Source: an uncultured Eubacteriales bacterium (GTDB lineage Bacteria > Bacillota > Clostridia > Oscillospirales > Oscillospiraceae). Taken from it: 41,444 nucleotides of DNA. Below, piece by piece: positions 32,257 through 39,686 of this stretch (position 1 is the stretch's first letter; each line of letters opens with the position of its first letter). The notes under the pieces are model-generated. The model was not told the origin of the DNA. It did not search any database and saw nothing but the letters and a program-made list of their open reading frames with translations. Position numbers and translations under genes: made by a program. The stretch covers positions 1-41,444 of the forward strand of contig CATJWI010000105.1 of the NCBI GenBank assembly GCA_949744075.1, in the 5' to 3' direction.

Positions 32257-33919
32257 CCGTGAGTTGTACCGGCGCACCTTTTCCCAGGTCCATCCCTCCA
32301 AGACAATCACATGGGAGGACGTGAAGCAAATGAAACAAAAACGGCGGCGGCCTCTGGGCCGCCTGGTCCCCCTGGCGGCGGTCATCGCCCTGCTGGCCCT
32401 CTTGGGGGGCACAGCGGTGGCGGTGAATCTCTTCGGCTTGCGGGACGCCCTGCTGCCCCAGCGGCAGGAGGTGGAGGTGCTGGACCCGGAGACGGGACTT
32501 CCGGTCCCGGGAGAAAAGACCCAGGTGGATGTCATCAGCCTGTCCGGCTTTGCCAACACCCCCGAGAGCAAGGCCCTGGCCGAGTGGCAGGAGTTTTTGG
32601 ATGGCTACGACCGGGACGGCTCCATTCTAAACAGTGTGGGCAACGCCATAGACCCGGCCCTGGACAAGTATTTCTACTATGGGGTGTACACCCAGGAGAT
32701 GGGAGACAGGCTGGATGAGATCGTGGAAAAGTACGGCCTGAAGCTTCACACCGATATGATCGACCTCTATGAGCACCCCGAGGCCCTGGGCCCTCTGGCC
32801 GAGTTCACCCAGGAGAAGGAGACCTACTGGACCTATATGTACGAGGACGGAGGCTGTCATTTTGACGGCTACGCCTATGTGGAGGGCTGGGGGCTGGTGG
32901 ACGTGCAGTTCCAGCGCAGCGTGAAGGGGACCTTCAACGAGGTGCAGCTTTCAGTGATGGACGCCGCGAAATACCAGGAGTGGAGCTACCAAACGGACAG
33001 CGGGGTGGAGGTGCTACTGGCCATGGGGCCGGGGAAATCGGTGATCCTGGCCGACCTGCCTGACAGCTTCGTGGTCTTCAACATCTTCATCGGCACCGAC
33101 GGGGAGATGACCCGGGAGCGGCTGGAGGCGGTGGCCGACTGCTATGACTTCAGCGTCCTCACCCCGGTGAAAAAGCCCGTGGTGGAGGAGCGGACGATCC
33201 AGGAGCGGCTTTTCGACAGCCCCCGGGAGCTCTACGCCGCCGCCCTTTGGGAGCTGTGGAACACGGGAGCGTTCCCCATTGACGGAGTGGAAAACCAGCT
33301 GGCCGACAGCTTCGGCAGCGACGAGGTCATGGGGGGCAACCAGTTTGCCATTCGGGACATAGACGGCGACGGCAAGGAGGAGCTGATCCTGCTCTTTACC
33401 GACACCTACACCGCCGGCCAGGCGGGCTATGTGGCGGCCTTCGACGAGACCTATACCGGCCAGGCTCTGCCCCTGCGGACCCAGCTTCAGGAATTCCCCA
33501 TACTCGCCTTCTATGAAAACGGTGCCGTCACAGCCGGGTGGTCCCACAACCAGGGTCTGGCGGGAGATGCCCTATGGCCCTACACCCTCTACCGCTACGA
33601 CGCCGAAATGGACTGGTATGAGGCGGCGGCCACGGTGGACGCCTGGGATAAGTCCCTGAGAGATACCGATCATGAGGGAAAAGCCTTCCCGGACGAGGTG
33701 GACAAGGACGGGGACGGGGTAGTTTACTACATCAGGTCCAACTGGGCCCGGGGAGAGGCGGAGCCGGTGGACGGAGAAGAGTATCAAACCTGGTACGCCG
33801 CTGAGGTGGGGACAGGGGAGCCTCTAAAGCTCCAGTACCAACCCCTGACCCGGGAGAACATCCAGGCCCTCACGGACGAGCCTTTGCCCATCTATCCCTA
33901 CATCATGCCCGCAGGATAA
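32249..33919 (+). CDS. Membrane protein, probable anti-sigma/sensor for the ECF factor
   Basis: 556 residues. A ~45-residue basic cytoplasmic N-terminus (MNDRELYRRTFSQVHPSKTITWEDVKQMKQKRRR) precedes one membrane helix (LVPLAAVIALLALLGGTAVAV) and a large extracytoplasmic part. That fits an anti-sigma factor, although the N-terminal tail is short and no zinc HxxxCxxC motif is seen. The outer part contains an EF-hand/VCBS-like strand, IRDIDGDGKEELILLFTD (about 370), and a second Asp-rich loop, VDKDGDGVVYYI, which may bind Ca2+. The overlap with the sigma gene (8 bp) implies coupled synthesis. RsiV-like ligand sensors have comparable topology, but I see no lysozyme-binding DUF3298 pattern. The specific family is unrecognised; the anti-sigma role is inferred from gene order and topology. 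Confidence 0.65.
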   Translation: MNDRELYRRTFSQVHPSKTITWEDVKQMKQKRRRPLGRLVPLAAVIALLALLGGTAVAVNLFGLRDALLPQRQEVEVLDPETGLPVPGEKTQVDVISLSGFANTPESKALAEWQEFLDGYDRDGSILNSVGNAIDPALDKYFYYGVYTQEMGDRLDEIVEKYGLKLHTDMIDLYEHPEALGPLAEFTQEKETYWTYMYEDGGCHFDGYAYVEGWGLVDVQFQRSVKGTFNEVQLSVMDAAKYQEWSYQTDSGVEVLLAMGPGKSVILADLPDSFVVFNIFIGTDGEMTRERLEAVADCYDFSVLTPVKKPVVEERTIQERLFDSPRELYAAALWELWNTGAFPIDGVENQLADSFGSDEVMGGNQFAIRDIDGDGKEELILLFTDTYTAGQAGYVAAFDETYTGQALPLRTQLQEFPILAFYENGAVTAGWSHNQGLAGDALWPYTLYRYDAEMDWYEAAATVDAWDKSLRDTDHEGKAFPDEVDKDGDGVVYYIRSNWARGEAEPVDGEEYQTWYAAEVGTGEPLKLQYQPLTRENIQALTDEPLPIYPYIMPAG

Positions 33920-33942
33920 CAGGGAGACAGCAGAGTACAAAG

Positions 33943-33977
33943 AAGGCCCTTCGCCTATGGCGGCGAAGGGCCTTTTT
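33943..33977. terminator. Bidirectional terminator between ECF operon and amino-acid importer
   Basis: AGGCCCTTCGCC-TATGG-CGGCGAAGGGCCT followed by TTTT, located between convergent genes. Confidence 0.88.
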
Positions 33978-33987
33978 GCGCTGAGAT

Positions 33988-34749
33988 TCAGTTCTCCTGA
34001 TAGCGGGCCAAAAACTGCTTTGTCCGCTCCTCCCGGGGGTGCTCGATGACCTGCCGGGCGTCTCCCTGCTCCATGATGAGGCCTCCGTCCATGAAAATGA
34101 TTTGGTCGGCCACATCCCGGGCAAAGGCCATCTCGTGGGTGACGATGATCATGGTGGTGCGCTGCTCCGCCAGGGAGCGGATGACCTTCAAGACCTCCCC
34201 GGTGAGCTCTGGGTCCAGGGCGGAGGTGGGCTCGTCGAAGCAGAGCACGTCGGGCTGAAGGGCCAGGGCCCGGGCAATGGCCACCCGCTGCTGCTGGCCG
34301 CCGGAGAGCTGGTAGGGGTAGTGCTTTGCCCGGTCGGCGAGGCCCATGCGCGCCAGCAGCTCCAGCCCCTGCTGCTCGATGGCGGGCCATTTCCCCCTGT
34401 CCTTCTCCCGGAGCCTGCCCGCCAGAGTCACGTTCTCCAGGGCGGTATACTGAGGAAAAAGGTTGAAGCCCTGGAACACCAGTCCGAAGTGGAGCCGTTT
34501 CTGCCGTACCTCACTCTCCCGCTGGGTGGCGGGGTCGGCGGCATCGAAGATGATTTGGTCCCGGACGGAGATGGTTCCCGCATCGGGAGTCTCCAGAAAG
34601 TTGAGGCATCGCAAAAGGGTGGTTTTGCCGCTGCCCGAGGAGCCAATGATGGCCAAAGCCTGTCCCTCGTTGAGGGAGAAGGAGATATTTTTCAGCACCT
34701 GGGTGGCGCCGAAGCGCTTCCCGATGCCCTTTACATCTAAGATCGCCAT
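33988..34749 (-). CDS. Polar amino-acid ABC importer ATPase
   Basis: 253 residues, single nucleotide-binding domain of the GlnQ/HisP type. Walker A GSSGSGKTT (about 36-44), Q-loop region LVFQGFNLFPQYTALENV, signature LSGGQQQRVAIARAL, Walker B VLCFDEPTSALDP and switch His in IIVTHEMAFARDVAD are all intact. It energises the permease encoded 12 bp upstream and the lipoprotein encoded first in the operon. The length is the family norm. ATG 34749 is supported by an AAGGAGG sequence just upstream on the minus strand. Last gene of the three-gene minus-strand operon, ended by the bidirectional terminator. Confidence 0.95.
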   Translation of the reverse strand: MAILDVKGIGKRFGATQVLKNISFSLNEGQALAIIGSSGSGKTTLLRCLNFLETPDAGTISVRDQIIFDAADPATQRESEVRQKRLHFGLVFQGFNLFPQYTALENVTLAGRLREKDRGKWPAIEQQGLELLARMGLADRAKHYPYQLSGGQQQRVAIARALALQPDVLCFDEPTSALDPELTGEVLKVIRSLAEQRTTMIIVTHEMAFARDVADQIIFMDGGLIMEQGDARQVIEHPREERTKQFLARYQEN

Positions 34750-34761
34750 ACCGCGTCCTCC

Positions 34762-35406
34762 TTATCGGAAGTAATCCAGCTTTTTTTCCATCCGGCCCAG
34801 CAGGAAGGTGACCACCCCGTTGAAGACCAGGAAGAACACCCCGGCGTAGAACAGGGGCCAGATCATGGCCCGGTTGCCGAAGTCCTTGGCCATGGCGATG
34901 ATCTCCTTGACCATGATAAAATTGGCCAGGGAGGTGTCCTTCACTAAGGTGATGACCTCGTTGCCGATGGGGGGCACGATGCGCTTGACCACCTGCAGAA
35001 GGGTGACGTGGAAGAAGATCTGGCCCTTGGTCATGCCCAGGACCTCCCCGGCCTCCCGCTGGCCCACCGGTACCCCCTGGATGCCGCCCCGGAAGATCTC
35101 GGAGAAATAGGCGGCGTAGTTGAGCACGAAAGCCAAGGCGGCCGCCGCCATTTTGGGCAGGTTGTACTGGGGCCCAAAGACGATGCCGGGCAGGTAGTAG
35201 ACAATGGCCAGCTGGAGCATCAGGGGGGTGGAGCGCATGATATACACGTAAAAGCGGGTCAGCAGGCTCACCGGCTTCACTCGGCTCATGGACCCGAAGG
35301 CCACCAGAAGCCCCAGGGGCAGGGACAGGATCAGGGTGATAAAAAACAGTTGGCAGTTGAGGGTAAAGCTGGACAGCAGCATTTTTGTGACGGTCTGAAA
35401 GCTCAT
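34762..35406 (-). CDS. Polar amino-acid ABC importer permease
   Basis: 214 residues, HisM/GlnP-type permease with about five membrane helices. The N-terminal MLLSSFTLNCQLFFITLILSLPLGLLVAFGS and YVYIMRSTPLMLQLAIVYYLP are family landmarks, as is the EAA loop GEVLGMTKGQIFFHVTLLQVVKRIVPPIGNEVITLVKDTSL, which docks with the ATPase. Its start lies 79 bp after the binding-protein stop and its own stop lies 12 bp before the ATPase start. It transports polar amino acids; the subfamily (Glu/Gln, His/Arg/Lys or Cys) cannot be decided from this subunit. Probably a homodimer, as only one permease gene is present. Confidence 0.94.
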   Translation of the reverse strand: MSFQTVTKMLLSSFTLNCQLFFITLILSLPLGLLVAFGSMSRVKPVSLLTRFYVYIMRSTPLMLQLAIVYYLPGIVFGPQYNLPKMAAAALAFVLNYAAYFSEIFRGGIQGVPVGQREAGEVLGMTKGQIFFHVTLLQVVKRIVPPIGNEVITLVKDTSLANFIMVKEIIAMAKDFGNRAMIWPLFYAGVFFLVFNGVVTFLLGRMEKKLDYFR

Positions 35407-35485
35407 AAAAGTGGGCCCCCTTCAAAACACGGCGGGGCAGGGGCTTTCACCCCTGTCCCGGCGTGGGATGGACAGATAGGATCGG

Positions 35486-36337
35486 TCACTGGTTGGCCAA
35501 TAGCAGGTCGGCCAGGTCATACTTCTCGGCAATGGTATTGAGTGTGCCGTCGGCCACCAGCTCCGCCATGGCGGTATTGAAGGCGGCGGCAATGTCGCTG
35601 TCTTTCCGAAAGCCTACGCCGTACTCCTCCACCGACAGCTGCAGGTCGGGGATGACCATGAGGTCGGAATAGTCCCCCTGGCCCACCATGGCCCCGGCCA
35701 GCACGAAGTCCAGCACACAGGCGTCGGCGCCGCCGGCCTTGACCTCCAGCAGGGCGTCGGTCTGCTTGTTTACCGAGGTGTATTCCGCCTGGGCCAGGCT
35801 TTCGTCGGCGTCCTCCCCAATGACGGCGGCCTCGCCGGCGGAGCCGGCCTCGGCCTCCACCCGGGCCCCCACCAGGTCGGCGGTGGAGGTGTACTTCTCC
35901 GCGTCGGAGGCCCGGATGACCACCACCTGGTAGTTCTTGATATAGGGGTCGCCGATGGTGAGGGCCTCCTGGAGGGCGGGGGTAATGGTCATGCCATTCC
36001 AGATACAGTCGATGCGCTTGCCCTCCAGCTCCATGACCTTGGAATCCCAGTTGATCTCCACAAACTCAGGCTCCACCCCTAACTTTTCGCACACGGCAGT
36101 GGCGAACTCGGTCTCGAAGCCCACAAACTGCCCGTCGTCATCCAGGTAGTTCATGGGGGCGAAGTAGGTAAAGCCGATCTTCAAACTGCCGTTGGCCTTG
36201 ACATAGTCCAGGTCGTTGTCAGCGGCGGGAGCGGCACTGTCGGCTACGGGCTGGGAGGGCTGAGCGCTCCCGCCGCCGCAGGCACACAGGGAAAGGGCCA
36301 TGGTGAGCGCCAGGGCCAGAGAGATGAATTTTTTCAT
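35486..36337 (-). CDS. Polar amino-acid ABC importer binding lipoprotein
   Basis: 283 residues from ATG 36337; the ORF-track start at 36385 adds 16 residues ahead of the signal sequence. MKKFISLALALTMALSLCAC is a lipoprotein signal with lipobox LCAC and lipidated Cys20. The mature part follows the SBP family 3 fold: LKIGFTYFAPMNYLDDDGQFVGFETEFATAVCEKLGVEPEFVEINWDSK, then IDCIWNGMTITPALQEAL and an ending with FNTAMAELVADGTLNTIAEKYDL. The ligand is a polar amino acid, identity unknown. First gene of the minus-strand operon; a promoter with an overlapping ATTAGC-AC-GCTAAT palindrome lies about 60 bp upstream, suggesting repression by an unknown regulator. Confidence 0.93.
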   Translation of the reverse strand: MKKFISLALALTMALSLCACGGGSAQPSQPVADSAAPAADNDLDYVKANGSLKIGFTYFAPMNYLDDDGQFVGFETEFATAVCEKLGVEPEFVEINWDSKVMELEGKRIDCIWNGMTITPALQEALTIGDPYIKNYQVVVIRASDAEKYTSTADLVGARVEAEAGSAGEAAVIGEDADESLAQAEYTSVNKQTDALLEVKAGGADACVLDFVLAGAMVGQGDYSDLMVIPDLQLSVEEYGVGFRKDSDIAAAFNTAMAELVADGTLNTIAEKYDLADLLLANQ

Positions 36338-36396
36338 GATATGTATCCTCCTATGGGATGGAAATTGAGCGTGGTCCTTGCCCACGGCACTTTAGT

Positions 36397-36425
36397 ATAT
36401 TAGCACGCTAATGCAAAAATGTAAA
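36397..36425 (-). promoter_or_regulatory. Promoter and palindromic operator of the amino-acid importer
   Basis: Minus strand: -35 TTTACA (36425-36420), a 17-bp spacer and -10 TAATAT (36402-36397). A perfect palindrome ATTAGC-AC-GCTAAT (36399-36412) covers the -10 and part of the spacer, a classic repressor position. Confidence 0.6.
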
Positions 36426-36526
36426 GAGAAATTTTGAAATTGGTGAAAACTCCAAGATTCGCCGGGAATAGGAGGGGAAAAACTCCACATCTTAATGGCA
36501 GACTTTCAATAACGGAGGAGAAGGAC

Positions 36527-37663
36527 ATGAAAAAGATCCTTGCGGCTTTGCTGGCCGTTAGTTTATGCGTCCTCCCGGCCCGGGCCGCGGTGACCGGGGC
36601 GCCGGAAGTGTCGGCGGGGTCGGCCCTACTGATGGAGAAGGAGACGGGGCAGATCCTCTATGAGGAGAATTCCCATGACCGGCTGGAGCCCGCCAGCGTC
36701 ACCAAGGTGATGACTCTCCTGCTGGTGATGGAGGCCATCGACGGCGGGGCGCTGTCCCTGGAGGATACGGTGCAGGTCTCCGCCCGGGCGGCCTCCATGG
36801 GCGGCAGTCAGGTGTATTTGAAGGAGGGGGAGACCATGACGGTCCACGACCTCCTCAAGGCGGTGGCGGTCGCCTCGGGCAACGATGCCGCTGTGGCCCT
36901 TGCCGAGCATGTGGCGGGCAGCGAGAGCGCCTTTGTGGAGCGGATGAATCAGCGCGCATCCGAGCTGGGCATGGCCGATACCACTTTTTTGAACTGCACG
37001 GGCCTGCCCGCCCCGGGCCATCTCACCTCGGCCCATGATATTGCCGTCATGAGCCGGGAGCTGATCCTGAACCACCCCAAGATCCGGGAGTATACCACCA
37101 TCTGGATGGACTCCCTCCGGGACGGGGCCTTCCAGCTGGCCAACACCAACAAGCTCATCCGTTTCTATGACGGAGCCACCGGGCTGAAGACCGGCTTCAC
37201 CGCGGCGGCGGGCTACTGCATTTCCGCCACCGCCGAGCGGGACGGCATGGAGCTCATCGCCGTCATCATGAAGTCGGAGACCAAGGATACCCGAAACGCC
37301 ACTGCCAAGAGCATGCTGGACTTTGGCTTTGCCAATTACACCGTCCTGGACGTAAAGCCCGCCCAGGCCCTGGCCCCGGTGAAGGTGCTCTTGGGGGAGC
37401 AGGAGTGGGTCCAGCCGGTGCTCTCGGGCGGGGGCCGGCTGCTGGTGGAGAAGGCCCAGGTGAACCAGGTGGAGACCGCTGTCTCCCTCTGCCCTGACGT
37501 GGAGGCTCCCGTGGAGGCGGGCCAGAAGTTAGGGGAGCTGACGGTGACCATCGGCGGAGAAGTCCGGCAGACCCTGGACCTGGTAGCGGCCCAGCCAGTG
37601 GCACGGCTTACTGTCCCCGGCATTTTTAAGAGCCTGTTGGAACGTTTTTTCCTGGCACGATAA
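36527..37663 (+). CDS. D-alanyl-D-alanine carboxypeptidase (PBP5/DacF type)
   Basis: 378 residues from ATG 36527 (GGAGGAGAAGG upstream); the ORF track begins 31 codons earlier, before the signal peptide. It trims the terminal D-Ala of peptidoglycan stem peptides outside the membrane. The signal peptide MKKILAALLAVSLCVLPARA precedes a complete serine peptidase S11 active site: SVTK (Ser57, Lys60), SGN (117-119) and KTG (221-223). Supporting segments are SALLMEKETGQILYEEN and TTFLNCTGL. The C-terminal domain (about 270-365) is the PBP5 beta-sandwich, and the tail VPGIFKSLLERFFLAR is a basic amphipathic membrane anchor. Monocistronic, with a strong terminator after it. Confidence 0.95.
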   Translation: MKKILAALLAVSLCVLPARAAVTGAPEVSAGSALLMEKETGQILYEENSHDRLEPASVTKVMTLLLVMEAIDGGALSLEDTVQVSARAASMGGSQVYLKEGETMTVHDLLKAVAVASGNDAAVALAEHVAGSESAFVERMNQRASELGMADTTFLNCTGLPAPGHLTSAHDIAVMSRELILNHPKIREYTTIWMDSLRDGAFQLANTNKLIRFYDGATGLKTGFTAAAGYCISATAERDGMELIAVIMKSETKDTRNATAKSMLDFGFANYTVLDVKPAQALAPVKVLLGEQEWVQPVLSGGGRLLVEKAQVNQVETAVSLCPDVEAPVEAGQKLGELTVTIGGEVRQTLDLVAAQPVARLTVPGIFKSLLERFFLAR

Positions 37664-37667
37664 GCCC

Positions 37668-37719
37668 AAAAAAGCAGAACAGGGGCAGCTCAAAAAGCTG
37701 CCCCTGTTCTGCTTTTTTT
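37668..37719. terminator. Strong bidirectional terminator
   Basis: A perfect 23-bp stem, AAAAAAGCAGAACAGGGGCAGCT, then CAAAA, then its complement ending in TTTTTT. It serves the carboxypeptidase gene and once served the adenine deaminase gene on the other strand. Confidence 0.93.
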
Positions 37720-37727
37720 GGGGAAGA

Positions 37728-38180
37728 TCATTCTGTGATCAGAGAGAGAAAGGCCTGGCGGGCTACATCTACCGTCCCCCGGTCGGTGGGAGCCAGCTGG
37801 GGGGACGGCCGGATGAGCGATAAAACTAATGGTCATAAAGGGAGCGGGTAAAGTGTAGCCGGTCAGCTCCGCGGAGCGGTTCATCCTGGCCGGCTGCGAG
37901 ACGATGACCTTCGCCTCTGCTTCCTCGCTGATGAGCCCGCCAATGGTCAGGGGTATGGAGGCGGTCACCTGGCCGTCAATGACGGTGGCCAGTCTGCTCT
38001 TCATGCGGCGAAGCTCCTCCACCGCAAGAGCCATGTCCTCATCGCTGACGCCCAGAACGCAGATGTTCTGGTGGTTGTGGGACATAGAGTAGGCCAAAGC
38101 GCCCCGCCGGAGGGAAAAGCCCTTGACAAAGAAAACGCCCACGTTTCCATTTTTGCCATGCTGCTCCACCATAGAAAATT
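37728..38180 (-). pseudogene. Adenine deaminase, C-terminal remnant with frameshift
   Basis: The minus strand encodes NGNVGVFFVKGFSLRRGALAYSMSHNHQNICVLGVSDEDMALAV..., then GLISEEAE and LPAPFMTISFIAHPAVP, matching the last ~140 residues of Ade-type adenine deaminases (typically GNIG-GFVKGFGLK-GA, HDSHNI, GVND-DM, LPAPFMTLSFLALPVIPELKLTD). After PAVP a one-base shift in a six-C run (37799-37804, read as GGGGGG on +) throws the frame off. The alternative frame continues LAPTDRGTVDVARQAFLSLITE and stops at 37728, as expected for the family end. The N-terminal three quarters are absent; homology ends at the junction with the LysR remnant on the other strand. The ORF-track extension to 38388 is antisense to that remnant and not real. 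Confidence 0.82.
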
Positions 38181-38206
38181 TTGCCGCCATTTCCATGGTG
38201 GAACAG
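38161..38206. repeat. Inverted repeat at the junction of two gene remnants
   Basis: CTGCTCCACCATAGAAA (38161-38177) and TTTCCATGGTGGAACAG (38190-38206) are inverted copies, 15 of 17 matching, separated by 12 bases. Each arm encodes MVEQ, one in the adenine deaminase remnant and one in the LysR remnant. Confidence 0.75.
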
Positions 38207-38395
38207 GGCTTTGGTATGAGCATCATGAATGAACTCATTACCCTCCGCTGGCAGGCTGATGTGGTAAAGCTTCCCCTGGACCCACCCCGGCATGTGACTT
38301 TGGGCATGGCGGTGCCGTCCTTAAAAAAGGCCCGGCCAGCGGTGAGTCGCTTTGCCGGGTATGCCCTGGAGCTGCTGGAGAAAAACAAAGGCTAA
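38190..38395 (+). pseudogene. LysR-type regulator, C-terminal remnant
   Basis: About 68 codons read ISMVEQGFGMSIMNELITLRWQADVVKLPLDPPRHVTLGMAVPSLKKARPAVSRFAGYALELLEKNKG and end at TAA 38393-38395. This is the end of a LysR substrate-binding domain (typical VxxGxGxxxLPEL... then ...A...F..YL). The DNA-binding domain and most of the effector domain (~230 residues) are absent; the upstream ORF-track sequence (from 38123) is antisense to the adenine deaminase remnant. It cannot be functional as a regulator. Confidence 0.78.
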
Positions 38396-38411
38396 GCCTT
38401 TTGACAAGGAC

Positions 38412-39383
38412 TCACAGAGTAAACTGGAATACACAAAACGCAGCATATGTGACCAGCAGCGCCACTCCCTGCCAACGACTCAGCTTTCCCCGGACCAGGG
38501 CGGGGAGGGTCATAAAACCCATGACAAAGACCATCAGCGGCAGGTCCACCACCAGGGAGGCGTTGTACCCCGCAATGGTCTTGCCCGCCGGCAGGGAGAA
38601 GGGTGCCAGGACGGTGGAGACGCCGCTGACCAGCACCAGGTTAAAGAGATTGGCCCCCACGATGTTGCCCAGGGACAGGGTGCCGTGGCCCTTTACCAGG
38701 GAGGTGATGGCGGTGACCAGCTCCGGCAGGGAGGTGCCCAGGGCTACGAAGGTGAGGGCGATGACCGACTCGGGCACCCCCAGGGCTTGGGCGATCAGGG
38801 TGCCGTTGTTCACCAGCAGGTTGGCCCCCACCGCAATGACCACGGCCCCCACCGCCAGCAGGCACAGGTCCTTCCACAGGGGGCCGGGCCGCAGGGAGTC
38901 GGGATCCTCGTCGGCGAAGACCTTGGGCATCCGCAGGGCCCGGAAGACGGTGAAGCCCATATAGAGGACGAAGATGCCCAGCAGCTCAACGCCTACCAGC
39001 CGGGTGAAGGTGCCTATGGTGTAGGCCCGGTAAAGGTAGATGGCCGCAGCGATGAAGAAGAACAGCACCGGCACTCCAAAGCTGGCCCGGTTCACCGGGG
39101 CAGGAGAGATGGCGATGGTGATGGCGGCGATCAGGGCGGTGTTGCAGATGATGGAGCCGATGGCGTTGCCGTAGGCGATCTCCCCGTGGCCCCCCAGGGC
39201 AGAGGTGGCCGACACCATCACCTCGGGCAGGGTGGTGCCGATGGAGACGATAGTGGCGCCGATGAGCAGCTCGGGGACCCGGAACCGCTGGGCAATGCCC
39301 ACAGCGCCATCCACGAACCAGTCCCCCCCTTTGACCAGTAGCAGGAGCCCCACCAGGAACAGAAGAACAGGTACAGTCATCAT
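38412..39383 (-). CDS. CaCA-family cation antiporter (YrbG-type), riboswitch-controlled
   Basis: 323 residues, about ten membrane helices, two homologous halves typical of Ca2+/cation antiporters. The alpha-repeats are GATIVSIGTTLPEVMVSATSALGGHGEIAYGNAIGSIICNTALI (first half) and ALTFVALGTSLPELVTAITSLVKGHGTLSLGNIVGANLFNLVLV (second half). The acidic residues in G-T-LPE and the GN-(I/V)-G-(A/S) motifs form the ion site. Family default is Na+/Ca2+ exchange. The leader contains a yybP-ykoY riboswitch, which senses Mn2+, so Mn2+ (or Mn2+/Ca2+) efflux is a good alternative. ATG 39383 is preceded by GGAAAGGA. It is transcribed away from etfA and is the only gene of its unit. Confidence 0.9.
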   Translation of the reverse strand: MMTVPVLLFLVGLLLLVKGGDWFVDGAVGIAQRFRVPELLIGATIVSIGTTLPEVMVSATSALGGHGEIAYGNAIGSIICNTALIAAITIAISPAPVNRASFGVPVLFFFIAAAIYLYRAYTIGTFTRLVGVELLGIFVLYMGFTVFRALRMPKVFADEDPDSLRPGPLWKDLCLLAVGAVVIAVGANLLVNNGTLIAQALGVPESVIALTFVALGTSLPELVTAITSLVKGHGTLSLGNIVGANLFNLVLVSGVSTVLAPFSLPAGKTIAGYNASLVVDLPLMVFVMGFMTLPALVRGKLSRWQGVALLVTYAAFCVFQFTL

Positions 39384-39412
39384 TTAACATCCTTTCCGCC
39401 ATTGACGCAAAA

Positions 39413-39493
39413 GGCCCAGGCAGGGCCATTGCGCCATACCTGAGCCAAAAAGACAAAAGAAAAGGCCCATGTATAGCTTGGCAGTTATACATG
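39413..39493 (-). terminator. Expression platform hairpins of the antiporter leader
   Basis: Two candidate hairpins follow the aptamer on the minus strand: CATGTATA / TATACATG (39493-39468) followed by GGGCCTTTTCTTTTG, and GGCCC / GGGCC followed by TTTT (39429-39409). One or both probably act as the ligand-controlled terminator; which one is used cannot be decided by eye. Confidence 0.6.
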
Positions 39494-39592
39494 AGTCTCG
39501 CAATTTGAAGCAAGCCAGGCCCAAAGGGCCGGGATTGTTGACTTGCTGCGGGCAAAGGCCCGTTTGCTACTCCCTCGTACTGGGAAATATAG
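39494..39592 (-). promoter_or_regulatory. yybP-ykoY (Mn2+) riboswitch aptamer
   Basis: On the minus strand the leader reads GAGGGAGTAGC ... GCAAGTCAACA ... GGCTTGCTTC ... TTGCGAGACTC. The conserved blocks GGGAGTAGC, GTCAACA and GCGAGAC occur in the same order as in yybP-ykoY RNAs such as E. coli alx. The stems between them (CGGGCC-TTT-GCCCG and CCGGCCC-TTT-GGGCCTGG) are well paired. The class is a Mn2+ sensor that turns on export genes. No separate gene lies in 39384-39686; the interval holds this aptamer, its expression platform and the etfA terminator. Confidence 0.88.
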
Positions 39593-39627
39593 CATGGTTT
39601 TGGGGATTTGTCAAGGAGGAAAATGGA

Positions 39628-39670
39628 AAAGCCGGGCCGCGCTGTGCCAAACACAGCGCGGCCCTTTTTT
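39628..39670. terminator. Terminator after etfA
   Basis: GGGCCGCGCTGTG-ccaaa-CACAGCGCGGCCC, a perfect 13-bp stem with a T-rich flank on each strand, just downstream of the etfA stop (minus strand). Confidence 0.88.
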
Positions 39671-39686
39671 CGGTTGAACGGTCTCT

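Noticed and set aside
37690-38388. A single intact 232-residue minus-strand gene
   Set aside because: Only the middle part matches adenine deaminase; the first part is antisense to a LysR remnant and the end is out of frame relative to the family, so it is a pseudogene region.
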